The position numbers were made by a program, and so were the translations under genes. The notes under the pieces were generated by a model that did no database searches, had not been told where the DNA came from, and was given only the letters and a program-made list of their open reading frames with translations. DNA of 64,000 bases, from NCBI GenBank assembly GCA_036796255.1, contig DAIRDH010000003.1, forward strand, positions 29,418 to 93,417, written 5' to 3'. Positions 53,232 through 62,039 of this stretch are shown here, piece after piece (the first letter of the stretch is position 1; each line of letters begins with the position of its first letter). This DNA is from T3Sed10-241 sp036796255 (lineage in GTDB: Bacteria; Bacteroidota; Bacteroidia; Flavobacteriales_D; Cryomorphaceae).

Positions 53232-56200
53232 TTAATCAACAAGCGCCAATTTAAATAGCGCCCGGCCTTCATCACTTCTGATTTCGGCGAGGTAAATACC
53301 TGCTGCCAAATGCCGCGGTGTGATGTCGTACACACCAGCATTCAAAGAAGGTAGCAGGGTTTCCCCAATCAATTGGCCACTTTGGCTGTAGATGCGCAGT
53401 ACCGCATTGTTGAGCCCTTTAGCAACACCCAAATTCAGCGTCTGTCCTGAACGAAAAGGATTTGGATACATTTCCAGTCCATACTCCGCAAGTCCGCCAG
53501 CGGTGTTCAGCACGTCGAGATCAATACTGAAGAAATCGGTCCAGGGTGTGGCGTTCAGATCATTTCCTGCAACGTCGTAAGCCTCTGTCAAAAGCACACC
53601 CACTGATGGGATAAACACTTGCTGCGGCAGTACATCAAAATAGGCATGGAAAGAGTAAGAATTCTCCCACTCTGAAAGCGCAGGGTTTAAAACCAGAACC
53701 GACGATGGCTCACCCTCGGCTGTAAAATTCAATTGCGGTGTTTGACCGGTATCCATGGCTTCACTGAACAGTGCAAGCAGCGAAAACTCACCTTCTCCCA
53801 CGTTCGAATTGCCAATTGCATAGGTGTTTGCAAAAAGCACCAGAACCTCGGGATTTTCAGTATCCACATCAATCCAGTCTTGCAGCTCATATGGCGTTTG
53901 CAAATTGCCGGCAACGTCAGCACCGAAGCTTACCTGCAGATTAACGTTATCGAGGGTTATGTTCTGATCGCTGAAATTGAACACGGCGTTGAAGTTTTGT
54001 TCATCAATCCATGTGCTGTTAAAGGGGTTGTACATTAAGCTGGGGGCAATACCATCTGGTCCTGAAAGTTGCAGTAATACCTGCTGATTCACATTCATGG
54101 TTTCGGAAAAACTCAAGGTGACTTCAAAAATGCCATCCTCAGCATTGGCGTCGGCCAGGGTAAGTCCTTGTGGCGAAAGTCCAGTAATCACAGGCCTTTT
54201 GGTATCGATGCTAAACAGTGATGCAATGCTCTCAATAGCAGCCGGGTTTCCGGCAAGGTCAAAAACGTTAGATGCAACAAGGACGATGTCGTCCAACTCA
54301 ATGGCTACCTGATTCAAATTGAAGGTGAACGAGAAGGTTCGTGCATCCAGCCAATTGCTTGCGGCAGGATTGTATACCAGTGCCTCAGCCAATGGATCGT
54401 CGTTCGGAAAAATGAAAGTGGGATTGAGGGCTGTGTTTAAATCTTCATCAAATTCCACCAAGATGGTAATGGCACTGCCGCCGATGTTTGAAATGTTCAG
54501 CAAATCACTGCTCGCAGATATCTCAGCGATGAGCGGATTGCGTGTGTCAATGGCAAAAACTTCCGGTGCGTCATAGAGCTCCATTGCATTGCCCGCCTCG
54601 TCCTCGATATTACTGATGACGATGGCGATATTTTCTATTTCTACATCTGAATCCATCAGGTCGAAATGTGCCTGATACTGTTCGGAATTTAACCATTGGC
54701 TGCTGCTGGAGTTGAAGATCAGCACATCATCCAAATTTGCCGAAGCATCAAAACCAATATTTGGCATCAGCCCTATATTGCTGGCTTCACTCATATTTAG
54801 GGTCAGAACGAGGCCATCTACCTGGGCATTGCTATCGTTGAGCAAGTTGGTGTTGAAACTGATATTGTCAACTTGAGGTCTTTTGGTGTCGATAATAAAT
54901 GGACTCGTTTGCAAAAACACATTTTGCGCGAGCCCTTCACTATCTTTTGACCCTGCAATACGCATGGCGATGTTGTAAAGCTCTAGTTCGCTGGTTTCAA
55001 CTTCATACACAATGGCATATTGGGTGCTGTTGATCCATTCTACAGAAGTTACCGAAATAGCATTAAGCAACAAAGGGTCTTCACCAATAAATGAGATTCC
55101 GGGAGGAGTGGAGGTGTCCATGGCCCGGCTGAAAGTAATTACAGCCGAGAACTCAGTGCCAATGTCATCGATATTTATATTTATTTTGCTCATATTGATA
55201 GACGTTACTCCAGGTCTGTCAATTTCGAAAATATTGTTGGCATAATTGAATGCCTGCGGNNNNNNNNNNNNNNNNNNNNNNNNNNNNNNNNNNNNNNNNN
55301 NNNNNNNNNNNNNNNNNNNNNNNNNNNNNNNNNNNNNNNNNNNNNNNNNNNNNNNNNNNAGCGCGTCACCCTCCAGCACCAGTTCAATGTGTCCGGCCAG
55401 CAAAGGCATACCCGCGGGGTGATAGCTCATACCGTTGGGGTCAGAGCACTGACCCATTTCGCACATATAGCGAATTGCCGATACCGGCCTTACAAAATCG
55501 TAATAGCCCTTGATGCTCCAAGCCGTAATTGCAGCGTCGTGCATAGCGCCACCCAGGGTGAGATACGCCTTTACATCGTACTCAAGTTGGCTGAGAATTT
55601 CTCCCTCGCCCTGCCATTTATTAACCCAAAGTGGGTGGTGCCTTATTTCGTTGTAGATTTCATACCAATGGCCGGGGGGAGTTGTAGAACTTGGTCCATC
55701 AGCCCAAAATTCAGCAACCACGCGGCCGTAATCGCCACGCTTCACAAATTGAGGCTCATAGGCTTGGTTCGTGACCGGATTTATGCTGTGGCCAGGGCTT
55801 GTGGTGCCGCCTTCCAAAAAGTTGTAGAAACTGGGATAGTCTTCAAATTGCTCTGGATATGAAGAAATATTACCCTGCCCAAGGGGCGAAATGTCCATCA
55901 TGATAGGGTCGTTGGGGTCGAGATGGCTTTGCCAAATGCTGACCATGCAAAAATTCCATTTCCAAAGTGATTCGAAGCCACTGTCGTCTGTGGTGTCTAT
56001 CAGCGCAGGAAAACCAGGATCGAAAAACACATTCCAGTCAATACCATCCCTTTGCAGCACACTCTTATTTGATTCATTCAGTGAAAAAGGTACCACATTT
56101 CCCCATTCAGGCGAAAGGTGGGGTGGGTCAGACACCACATTGCCAGATTGATCGATAGCGACAGAAAGTGAAATGGCCTGCCAGCGGTTGGGGTCTAATA

Positions 56201-56810
56201 TACCCCCAGTACCAGGCTGCTCTGGCAAAATGTTTGGGTTCAAGGGAGTGTATTGCAGGTTGCCATAATTGGCTGACTCATTTGAACCGTCTGTAATGCC
56301 GTAATTGATGATTTGTTGGGCAATGTAGTTGCCGAGTTCTGCAGGGCCGCCATTGATGTAATCGGTTGAGGTATTGTTTCGGTCATAGCCCAGCACATCC
56401 ATGCGGCTGTTAAGGTCGGGAATGGTGAGTCCCGCGCCGGGTGAGGTCATAAACCGGTGGCGCAGTAGCCTGAATACCGCAAAGCTAAGGGCTTCTTCGC
56501 GCGCAGCCTCCACAGCCTCAGTACTGGAGGGAATGTTTACCCCATTGAAAACGCTTGTGTAGCTGCCCAGGGTTTTGCCCAGCAGGAAGCGTTCGGCAGC
56601 GGGGTCATATGCCGCCCATGCATCATACATCGCTATGGAATGGTGGTACAAGTTGCGGGCGTGAACAGTTGGGCGCGCAAAGTCACGGCTTATCGCGAGC
56701 AGGCATGCTTCATTCCAATGCTCAGCCATGGAAGGCTGTGCGTGCGATCCCGTGAACGTGAGGAGTGAAAGTACTATTACAATGAATGGGCGACGTAGGA
56801 GTAGCACCAT
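53232..56810 (-). CDS. Vanadium-haloperoxidase-like protein with five repeats and T9SS type A tail (contains gap)
   Basis: About 1190 codons plus an unknown gap. Signal peptide to GSHAQ, then an N-terminal domain of the vanadium-dependent haloperoxidase/PAP2 type (WNEACLLAISRDFARPTVHARN, YDFVRPVSAIRYMCEMGQ, LLAGHIELVLEGDA). The usual catalytic part with GHSTFS would lie past this point and is not visible because of the gap (55260-55359). After the gap, five beta repeats of about 114 aa occur. The C-terminus (MYPNPFRSGQTLNLGV, GIYLAEI) is a type A T9SS sorting signal. The reading assumes one gene across the gap, and the frame agrees. Confidence 0.72.
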   Translation of the reverse strand: MVLLLRRPFIVIVLSLLTFTGSHAQPSMAEHWNEACLLAISRDFARPTVHARNLYHHSIAMYDAWAAYDPAAERFLLGKTLGSYTSVFNGVNIPSSTEAVEAAREEALSFAVFRLLRHRFMTSPGAGLTIPDLNSRMDVLGYDRNNTSTDYINGGPAELGNYIAQQIINYGITDGSNESANYGNLQYTPLNPNILPEQPGTGGILDPNRWQAISLSVAIDQSGNVVSDPPHLSPEWGNVVPFSLNESNKSVLQRDGIDWNVFFDPGFPALIDTTDDSGFESLWKWNFCMVSIWQSHLDPNDPIMMDISPLGQGNISSYPEQFEDYPSFYNFLEGGTTSPGHSINPVTNQAYEPQFVKRGDYGRVVAEFWADGPSSTTPPGHWYEIYNEIRHHPLWVNKWQGEGEILSQLEYDVKAYLTLGGAMHDAAITAWSIKGYYDFVRPVSAIRYMCEMGQCSDPNGMSYHPAGMPLLAGHIELVLEGDAXXXXXXXXXXXXXXXXXXXXXXXXXXXXXXXXXXPQAFNYANNIFEIDRPGVTSINMSKININIDDIGTEFSAVITFSRAMDTSTPPGISFIGEDPLLLNAISVTSVEWINSTQYAIVYEVETSELELYNIAMRIAGSKDSEGLAQNVFLQTSPFIIDTKRPQVDNISFNTNLLNDSNAQVDGLVLTLNMSEASNIGLMPNIGFDASANLDDVLIFNSSSSQWLNSEQYQAHFDLMDSDVEIENIAIVISNIEDEAGNAMELYDAPEVFAIDTRNPLIAEISASSDLLNISNIGGSAITILVEFDEDLNTALNPTFIFPNDDPLAEALVYNPAASNWLDARTFSFTFNLNQVAIELDDIVLVASNVFDLAGNPAAIESIASLFSIDTKRPVITGLSPQGLTLADANAEDGIFEVTLSFSETMNVNQQVLLQLSGPDGIAPSLMYNPFNSTWIDEQNFNAVFNFSDQNITLDNVNLQVSFGADVAGNLQTPYELQDWIDVDTENPEVLVLFANTYAIGNSNVGEGEFSLLALFSEAMDTGQTPQLNFTAEGEPSSVLVLNPALSEWENSYSFHAYFDVLPQQVFIPSVGVLLTEAYDVAGNDLNATPWTDFFSIDLDVLNTAGGLAEYGLEMYPNPFRSGQTLNLGVAKGLNNAVLRIYSQSGQLIGETLLPSLNAGVYDITPRHLAAGIYLAEIRSDEGRALFKLALVD
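53519..55234 (-). repeat. Five tandem ~114-aa beta repeats in the haloperoxidase-like protein
   Basis: Junctions of the form F-x-I-D-T-x-x-P (FIIDTKRPQV, FAIDTRNPLI, FSIDTKRPVI, IDVDTENPEV) recur at about 55218, 54888, 54545, 54203, 53862 and 53519. The period is 341-343 nt except for the first at 330 nt. Each unit has a middle block like VYNPAASNWLDARTFSF and a late VFDLAGN or AYDVAGN block. This is an Ig-like, Ca-binding-style fold by appearance. Confidence 0.82.
55260..55359. other. Scaffold gap (100 N)
   Basis: Exactly 100 N inside the haloperoxidase-like gene. The missing catalytic half of the enzyme domain in relatives is several hundred bases, so the real distance is probably much more than 100 bases. 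Confidence 0.95.
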
Positions 56811-56982
56811 ATTGGGTCTAATTTTATGCGATTGGCGAAATTCACAGAGAAGGCCAACTTTGCTGACCTGCTCAAGGGTTAAACCAAAATTAACAAATAT
56901 TTAGGATAAAAGAGAGCCCTTCAGAGATTATTCAGATATCTCTTTGATCAAGATTTAACGCGGGCAATCTCAACAGTGAGTC

Positions 56983-57010
56983 AAAAAAAAACCACCCGTT
57001 AAGGTGGTTT
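56983..57010 (-). terminator. Terminator of pckA
   Basis: On the minus strand AAACCACC (57010-57003) and GGTGGTTT (56996-56989) pair perfectly across a 6-nt loop and run into a T tract (56991-56983). It lies 67 nt past the pckA stop. Confidence 0.88.
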
Positions 57011-57076
57011 CTTCAATTAATTCAGACGTTTATGTTACCGCCAGGCTACCAGCCAGTGATTGCACATCTGTAGTGC

Positions 57077-58690
57077 TTATGCCTTCTCGCGTACCCTCGG
57101 CGCTGCATTGCGAATGCCTTCCGAAACGCCGTCTTCAAATTTCTTGAAGTTGTTGATGAATTTCTGCGCCAACTCATTGGCTTTGTTGTCATAAGCTTCG
57201 GTGTCGCTCCAGGTATTTTTCGGGCTCAATATTTCTTGTGGTACATCAGGACATTCTGTCGGCATAGCAAGGCCAAAAACCTCGTGCTTCTTGTACCCCA
57301 CATTATCGAGTTTGCCTTCAAGCGCAGCCGTGATCATGGCCCGGGTATAGCGCAGCTTAATTCGGCTTCCTGTGCCGTAAGCGCCACCGCTCCAGCCAGT
57401 GTTGATAAGCCATACGGTGGTATTGTGCTTTCTCATGCGGTCAGCGAGCATCTCTGCATATTTGCCGGGGTGCAAGGGCATGAACGGTGCCCCAAAACAT
57501 GCCGAAAACGCCGATTGTGGCTCGATAATGCCCTCCTCAGTCCCAGCTACTTTGGCGGTGTAACCAGAGATGAAGTGGAATGAAGCCTGCTCAGGAGTGA
57601 GCTTAGAAATGGGAGGGAGCACACCGAATGCATCGGCAGTGAGGAAGAATATGTTTTTGGGAACACCACCCCTTGAAGGACTCACCGCATTGTCAATATG
57701 ATCTATGGGGTAGCTCACGCGGGTATTCTCCGTGATGCTGCCGTCGCTGTAGTCCACCTCAGAAGTCGCTTCTTTAAATACTACATTCTCCAAAAGTGCA
57801 CCAAATTTAATGGCTTTAAATATTTGAGGCTCCTGCTCTTCGGTGAGGTTGATGCACTTGGCATAGCAACCACCCTCGAAGTTAAAAACGCCATCGTCGG
57901 TCCAGCCGTGCTCATCGTCGCCGATAAGTCCGCGGTTGGGATCGGAGCTCAGTGTGGTTTTTCCTGTGCCGGAAAGGCCGAAGAATACAGCGGTATCGCC
58001 ATCGTCGCCTACATTGGCAGAGCAGTGCATCGGCAAAATTCCTTTGAAATGCGGCAGCACGAAATTCAGCACGCTGAATATGCCTTTCTTCATTTCGCCC
58101 GTATAGCCTGTACCGCCGATGATGGCCATTTTGCGACCAAAGTTGAGGATGGCGAAATTGCCCTGGCGGGTGCCGTCAATGGCCGGATCGGCTTTGAAAC
58201 CGGGCACGCATATCACCGTCCACTCAGGGGTAAAGGCTTCGAGTTCCTCGCGCTTGAGGCGCAAAAACATGTTGTCGATAAAGAGGTTGCTCCAGGGCAA
58301 TTCCGTGATCACACGCACACGGAGGCGGTGCTCCGGGTGGTCGCATACGGCTGCGTCTTTCACATACACATCGCGTCCATTGAGGTAGGCGCATATGCGG
58401 TTATATAGCAAGTCAAATTTAGCGCTGTCAAACTTGATGTTGATGTCGCCCCACCACACATTGTCGCGGGTGATGTCGTCTTCTACAATAAAGCGGTCTT
58501 TCGGAGAGCGGCCGGTAAAGTCGCCAGTGCTGATGGCCAGCGCTCCGGTGTTGCTCAACATTCCAAGGCCTTGAGCGATGGTCTCTTCCACCAGCTCGGC
58601 GGGGTTGAGGTTCCAAAAAATGTTTTCTGTGTTTCCCAGGCCTATAGGGCCCAGATCATTGTTGTCCGGTACGATGCCGTAATGCTTCAT
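57077..58690 (-). CDS. pckA: Phosphoenolpyruvate carboxykinase (ATP)
   Basis: Converts oxaloacetate and ATP to PEP and CO2, the entry to gluconeogenesis. It has 537 aa, full length. The kinase P-loop is FGLSGTGKTTLS (about residue 240), the metal-site region IGDDEHGWTDDGVFNFEGGCYAK, and the PEP/ATP blocks TGRSPKDRFIV and FLTADAFGVLPPISKL. A -7-like TAACTTTA with one mismatch lies on the minus strand at 58730-58723, about 33 nt before the start. Monocistronic, with its own terminator. Confidence 0.97.
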   Translation of the reverse strand: MKHYGIVPDNNDLGPIGLGNTENIFWNLNPAELVEETIAQGLGMLSNTGALAISTGDFTGRSPKDRFIVEDDITRDNVWWGDINIKFDSAKFDLLYNRICAYLNGRDVYVKDAAVCDHPEHRLRVRVITELPWSNLFIDNMFLRLKREELEAFTPEWTVICVPGFKADPAIDGTRQGNFAILNFGRKMAIIGGTGYTGEMKKGIFSVLNFVLPHFKGILPMHCSANVGDDGDTAVFFGLSGTGKTTLSSDPNRGLIGDDEHGWTDDGVFNFEGGCYAKCINLTEEQEPQIFKAIKFGALLENVVFKEATSEVDYSDGSITENTRVSYPIDHIDNAVSPSRGGVPKNIFFLTADAFGVLPPISKLTPEQASFHFISGYTAKVAGTEEGIIEPQSAFSACFGAPFMPLHPGKYAEMLADRMRKHNTTVWLINTGWSGGAYGTGSRIKLRYTRAMITAALEGKLDNVGYKKHEVFGLAMPTECPDVPQEILSPKNTWSDTEAYDNKANELAQKFINNFKKFEDGVSEGIRNAAPRVREKA

Positions 58691-58837
58691 GCTTCTATTT
58701 TAGGGTTCATCAATAGGGAGCGTAAAGTTACGGCATTTATGAGGACTTATACAGCGTGATGTTGGTGCTTTCTAAGGGAAAGTTTATGTTTCAACATCCT
58801 GAAAAAGAATTGAATAATGCCTCACTGCAAAAAGGAT

Positions 58838-59260
58838 TCAAAGTGTTTCATTGACACTTTTACCCCGCAAAATTCCAGCTGCGAGCACCAACCATCCGGC
58901 AATAAACAGCAAGCCGCCTACCGGAGTAATCGGCCCCAGTAAAGGAGCCAGTTGCTCAATACCGAGCACGCTCCGAAGGTTAAGCAGGTATATTGAAAAG
59001 CTGAAGCAAATGATCCCTGCCAGCAAAAGCCAGCTGGTCCATGACCTCGTTCTTGCGGAAGCGTATTGCAAGGGCATCAACTGAACCACGAGAAGCCCTA
59101 TGGAATGCCAGGCCATGTAGCGCACTCCGGTATTGAATGAATCGAGTTGGGCGGGCTCCAGCACGCGCTCCAGGGCATGCGCTCCGAGCGCTCCGAGTAT
59201 TACCGTGAGCGCCATCAATATCGCAGCCAGCGCCGACCACTTTTTTTGTGTGGAATTCAT
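58838..59260 (-). CDS. DUF423 membrane protein
   Basis: A 140-aa inner-membrane protein with four helices. The family start WSALAAILMALTVILGALGAHALE and the GVRYMAWHSIGLLVV block are clear, ending with GITPVGGLLFIAGWLVLA (printed here as PITPVGG). E. coli YgdD is a relative; function unknown. The gene stands alone between pckA and the T9SS thioredoxin-like protein. Confidence 0.9.
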   Translation of the reverse strand: MNSTQKKWSALAAILMALTVILGALGAHALERVLEPAQLDSFNTGVRYMAWHSIGLLVVQLMPLQYASARTRSWTSWLLLAGIICFSFSIYLLNLRSVLGIEQLAPLLGPITPVGGLLFIAGWLVLAAGILRGKSVNETL

Positions 59261-59321
59261 GCTGCGAAGTTAGCTGCCACAATTGGATACCCCAAAAAGC
59301 GAAATGTAAATTGAGAGAATA

Positions 59322-60053
59322 TCAGTGCAGCATTGCAAATTTCAAGGCCACACTTTGGCCATCGCGCTCCATGTGCAAGATGTAGATGCCCGGCTTTTCA
59401 GTAAAAGGAAAACGGATTGCCGCACTGCCGGAATTTACCCGATGTTGCGACACCTTTTGCCCGGCGATGTTGTAAATGGCAATGTCCAATTGTGCCAGGC
59501 TGGCTTTAGACAACAGCAAGCGAAGATTATGTCCATCAGCGTGCACTGTGCTATTGACCAAATCACTTGATTCAACTTCGGTGCTCAGTGACTGAAGCAT
59601 GTCGAGGGCGGTATTCGAAGCGATGCTCCAGTTGCTACCCTGATATGCCACTTCGTGGGTATTGGGATGAATGACGTAGTACGTCGGGAAGCCTAGCGCT
59701 ACCCAGTGCCTTTCCTCATCTACAAAGCTGAACACATGGCTCCAGTTGTAGCTGCTCACCCAGTCCTCAACATCACCGCAAGTCGGGGTGGCAGTGCTGT
59801 ATCGGTAAGCCATCGCGCCCCACACATCGATAATGCCAGTATTGCTTTCCGCAAAAGCAGCCACAGCGGGAGCATGGTTCATACAGATGCTGCAATCCAG
59901 TCCTTTGGAAGCCACAATAAGGGGTCTCCCTTCAAGCCCGGTGGCATAAATGCTGCGTGAATTGCCATCGCAATCGGTTTCCGTGCGGTCGTCTATTTGG
60001 GCATTTGCCGAAAAGGCCACAAGCAAACTTGTTAAGAGTACTATCGCTTTCAT
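59322..60053 (-). CDS. Thioredoxin-fold secreted protein with T9SS type A sorting domain
   Basis: A 243-aa protein. The signal peptide ends at SANAQ. A thioredoxin-like domain has a CSIC pair at Cys54-Cys57 (SKGLDCSICMNHAP), a cis-proline-like stretch LGFPTYYVIHPN, and two further Cys (Cys28 and PTCGD). The C-terminal 75 residues form a T9SS type A sorting domain (LDIAIYNIAGQKVSQH, GIYILHMERDGQ). It would be a surface-exposed or released thiol/disulfide or copper-binding protein. The exact redox activity is not shown. Confidence 0.82.
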   Translation of the reverse strand: MKAIVLLTSLLVAFSANAQIDDRTETDCDGNSRSIYATGLEGRPLIVASKGLDCSICMNHAPAVAAFAESNTGIIDVWGAMAYRYSTATPTCGDVEDWVSSYNWSHVFSFVDEERHWVALGFPTYYVIHPNTHEVAYQGSNWSIASNTALDMLQSLSTEVESSDLVNSTVHADGHNLRLLLSKASLAQLDIAIYNIAGQKVSQHRVNSGSAAIRFPFTEKPGIYILHMERDGQSVALKFAMLH

Positions 60054-60171
60054 ATCCCTAAAGGTACTGACTTAACCAGTGCCTCCACTATCGTACAGAC
60101 GACAAAAACGCGCTTTCATTCGCTATTTATGTTCATTGCTTCATCCCTTCCTTTGCATCCCTGCAAAATGC

Positions 60172-60179
60172 TACTTTTG
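60172..60179 (+). promoter_or_regulatory. Candidate -7 element for gcvT
   Basis: TACTTTTG matches TAnnTTTG and lies 18 nt before the ATG at 60198. A TTTG at 60152-60155 is 16 nt upstream, a slightly short -33 spacing. Confidence 0.5.
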
Positions 60180-60197
60180 CGACCCAAATAAGCTACA

Positions 60198-61283
60198 ATG
60201 AAGAAAATCGTAATTCACCATATTCACGAGGCGCTGGGCGCCAAAATTATCCCCTTCGCAGGTTACGAAATGCCGGTGAGCTATACAGGGGTCATCGATG
60301 AACACTTGACTGTCCGCAAGGGCGTTGGTATCTTTGACGTGTCGCATATGGGCGAATTTATCGTAGAGGGTGAGGGCGCATTGGAGCTCCTTCAGTACAT
60401 CACCTCCAATGATGTGGCCAAGCTCACGCCGGGCAAAATTCAGTATTCCTGCTTTCCGAATGGAGAAGGCGGTATTGTGGATGACTTGCTGGTGTACTGT
60501 TTGGCGGAAAGCCGCTACATGCTCGTGGTCAATGCTTCCAATATCGAGAAGGATTGGGATTGGGTGAACAAGCACAACACCTTTGGCGCAAAGCTGAGCA
60601 ATGTGAGCGACAACCTGAGCCTCTTTGCCGTGCAGGGCCCACGCGCTGCGGAAGCCTTGCAAAGCCTTACCTCCATGAAGCTTGACGAGATGAAATATTA
60701 TACCTTCGATCAAGGCGCATTTATGGATTTGGGGGGTATGATTGTATCGGCGACGGGCTACACCGGTGCCGGCGGTTTCGAACTTTACGTTCCCAACGCA
60801 CATGCCGAAAAGGTGTGGAACGCTATTATGGAAGCCGGTGCCGAAGCGGGCATCAAGCCCATAGGTCTCGCCGCGCGCGATACGCTGAGGCTGGAAATGG
60901 GTTTTTGCCTTTATGGAAATGACATTGACGACACCACTTCGCCCATAGAAGCAGGGCTGGGCTGGATCACCAAATTCAACAAGGATTTTATTGACAAAAG
61001 CCGCCTCGAACAGCACAAAGCTGAGGGTACAGGCCGCCGCCTCGTGGGTTTCGAAATGGTGGACAAAGGTATTCCGCGCCAGGCTTACGCGATAGTAAAT
61101 GCCGAAGGGGAGGAAATAGGCCGCGTAACTTCCGGCACCCAAAGCCCATCGCTCGACAAATCCATCGGCATGGGCTACGTGGCTTTGAGCCATGCCGCTG
61201 AGGGCAGCGAAGTGTTTATCGACATGCGCGGCAGGGCCCGCAAAGCTGTGGTAGTGAAGCCGCCATTTTACCGTAACGCCTAA
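60198..61283 (+). CDS. gcvT: Glycine cleavage system T protein (aminomethyltransferase)
   Basis: Transfers the methylene unit from lipoylated H protein to tetrahydrofolate, releasing ammonia. It has 361 aa, full length. Motifs: FAGYEMPVSYTGVIDEH near the N-terminus, GVGIFDVSHMGEF (with the conserved DVSHMGE), SATGYTGAGGFELYVPN, and AARDTLRLEMGFCLYGND. It heads a unit with a comB-like gene (15 nt) and a YggS-type gene. With glyA elsewhere in the window it serves one-carbon metabolism. Confidence 0.96.
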   Translation: MKKIVIHHIHEALGAKIIPFAGYEMPVSYTGVIDEHLTVRKGVGIFDVSHMGEFIVEGEGALELLQYITSNDVAKLTPGKIQYSCFPNGEGGIVDDLLVYCLAESRYMLVVNASNIEKDWDWVNKHNTFGAKLSNVSDNLSLFAVQGPRAAEALQSLTSMKLDEMKYYTFDQGAFMDLGGMIVSATGYTGAGGFELYVPNAHAEKVWNAIMEAGAEAGIKPIGLAARDTLRLEMGFCLYGNDIDDTTSPIEAGLGWITKFNKDFIDKSRLEQHKAEGTGRRLVGFEMVDKGIPRQAYAIVNAEGEEIGRVTSGTQSPSLDKSIGMGYVALSHAAEGSEVFIDMRGRARKAVVVKPPFYRNA

Positions 61284-61298
61284 ATATCCTCCACTGCC

Positions 61299-62039
61299 AT
61301 GCCTAAAAAATTTCGCATTGAAGTATGCTTTTCGCCCGATGAGTTTGACCTCTACAAGCAGGAATACACCGCCGTGGTAGCCATTGATGTACTGCGCGCC
61401 ACCACGGCCATTTGCGCCGCCTTTGAGAATGGGGTCAAAAAGATCATTCCCGTATCGACCGTAGAGGAAGCAAGGGCCTTTCAGGCAGAGGGCTACCTCG
61501 CAGCTGCCGAGCGCAATGGACAGATTGTAGAGGGTTTTGAATTTGGGAATTCGCCCTTCAGCTACATGACACCAGAAGTGAAAGGCGAAACGGTGGTGCT
61601 TACAACCACCAATGGCACCCGCGCCATCAACATCGCAGCCAAAACCCATAAAGTGCTCATTGGCTCGCTGATCAACCTGCAGGCGGTCATCGACTTTTTG
61701 ATTGCCCACCCGGAAGATGTGCTGCTGCTGGCCAGCGGCTGGCAGGGCAAGTTCAACCTGGAAGACAGCATTTGCGCAGGCGCCATCACCGATGCCCTGC
61801 TCAAGTCGGGCAAATACATGAGTGACGAGGACAGCACCATCGCGGCGATGTTTCTCTACCAGAAGGCAAGTGTAAACTACTTTGGATTCCTGAAAGCCAG
61901 CTCGCACCGCCGCCGACTGCGCAACCTCAACCTCAATGAAGACATCAAATATTGCCTCACGCCAAACCAAACCAGTGTATTGCCGGTTTATAAAGACGGG
62001 GCGCTGATACTCGACCCCGAGATGACCAAATGGGCATAG
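61299..62039 (+). CDS. comB: 2-phosphosulfolactate phosphatase family protein
   Basis: A 246-aa ComB-family phosphatase. The family blocks are AIDVLRATTAICAAFENG, NSPFSYM, VLTTTNGTRAI and LASGWQGKFNLEDSICAGAI, where the conserved Asp and Cys lie. In methanogens ComB releases phosphate from 2-phosphosulfolactate on the way to coenzyme M. Bacteroidota do not make coenzyme M, so here a sulfolactate product or another substrate is likely. It sits between gcvT and the YggS-type gene, overlapping the latter by 10 nt. Confidence 0.9.
   Translation: MPKKFRIEVCFSPDEFDLYKQEYTAVVAIDVLRATTAICAAFENGVKKIIPVSTVEEARAFQAEGYLAAAERNGQIVEGFEFGNSPFSYMTPEVKGETVVLTTTNGTRAINIAAKTHKVLIGSLINLQAVIDFLIAHPEDVLLLASGWQGKFNLEDSICAGAITDALLKSGKYMSDEDSTIAAMFLYQKASVNYFGFLKASSHRRRLRNLNLNEDIKYCLTPNQTSVLPVYKDGALILDPEMTKWA

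Noticed and set aside
44348..55359. The three N runs as biological features such as insertion sites
   Set aside because: All are exactly 100 N, the usual scaffold placeholder, so they carry no information on content or length.
57698..58408. A 236-codon plus-strand frame
   Set aside because: Antisense shadow of pckA, which has all catalytic motifs.
60171..61970. A 599-codon minus-strand open frame
   Set aside because: It is antisense to gcvT and comB, both complete, well-conserved genes. Its composition is that of a shadow frame, with no domain or start context.
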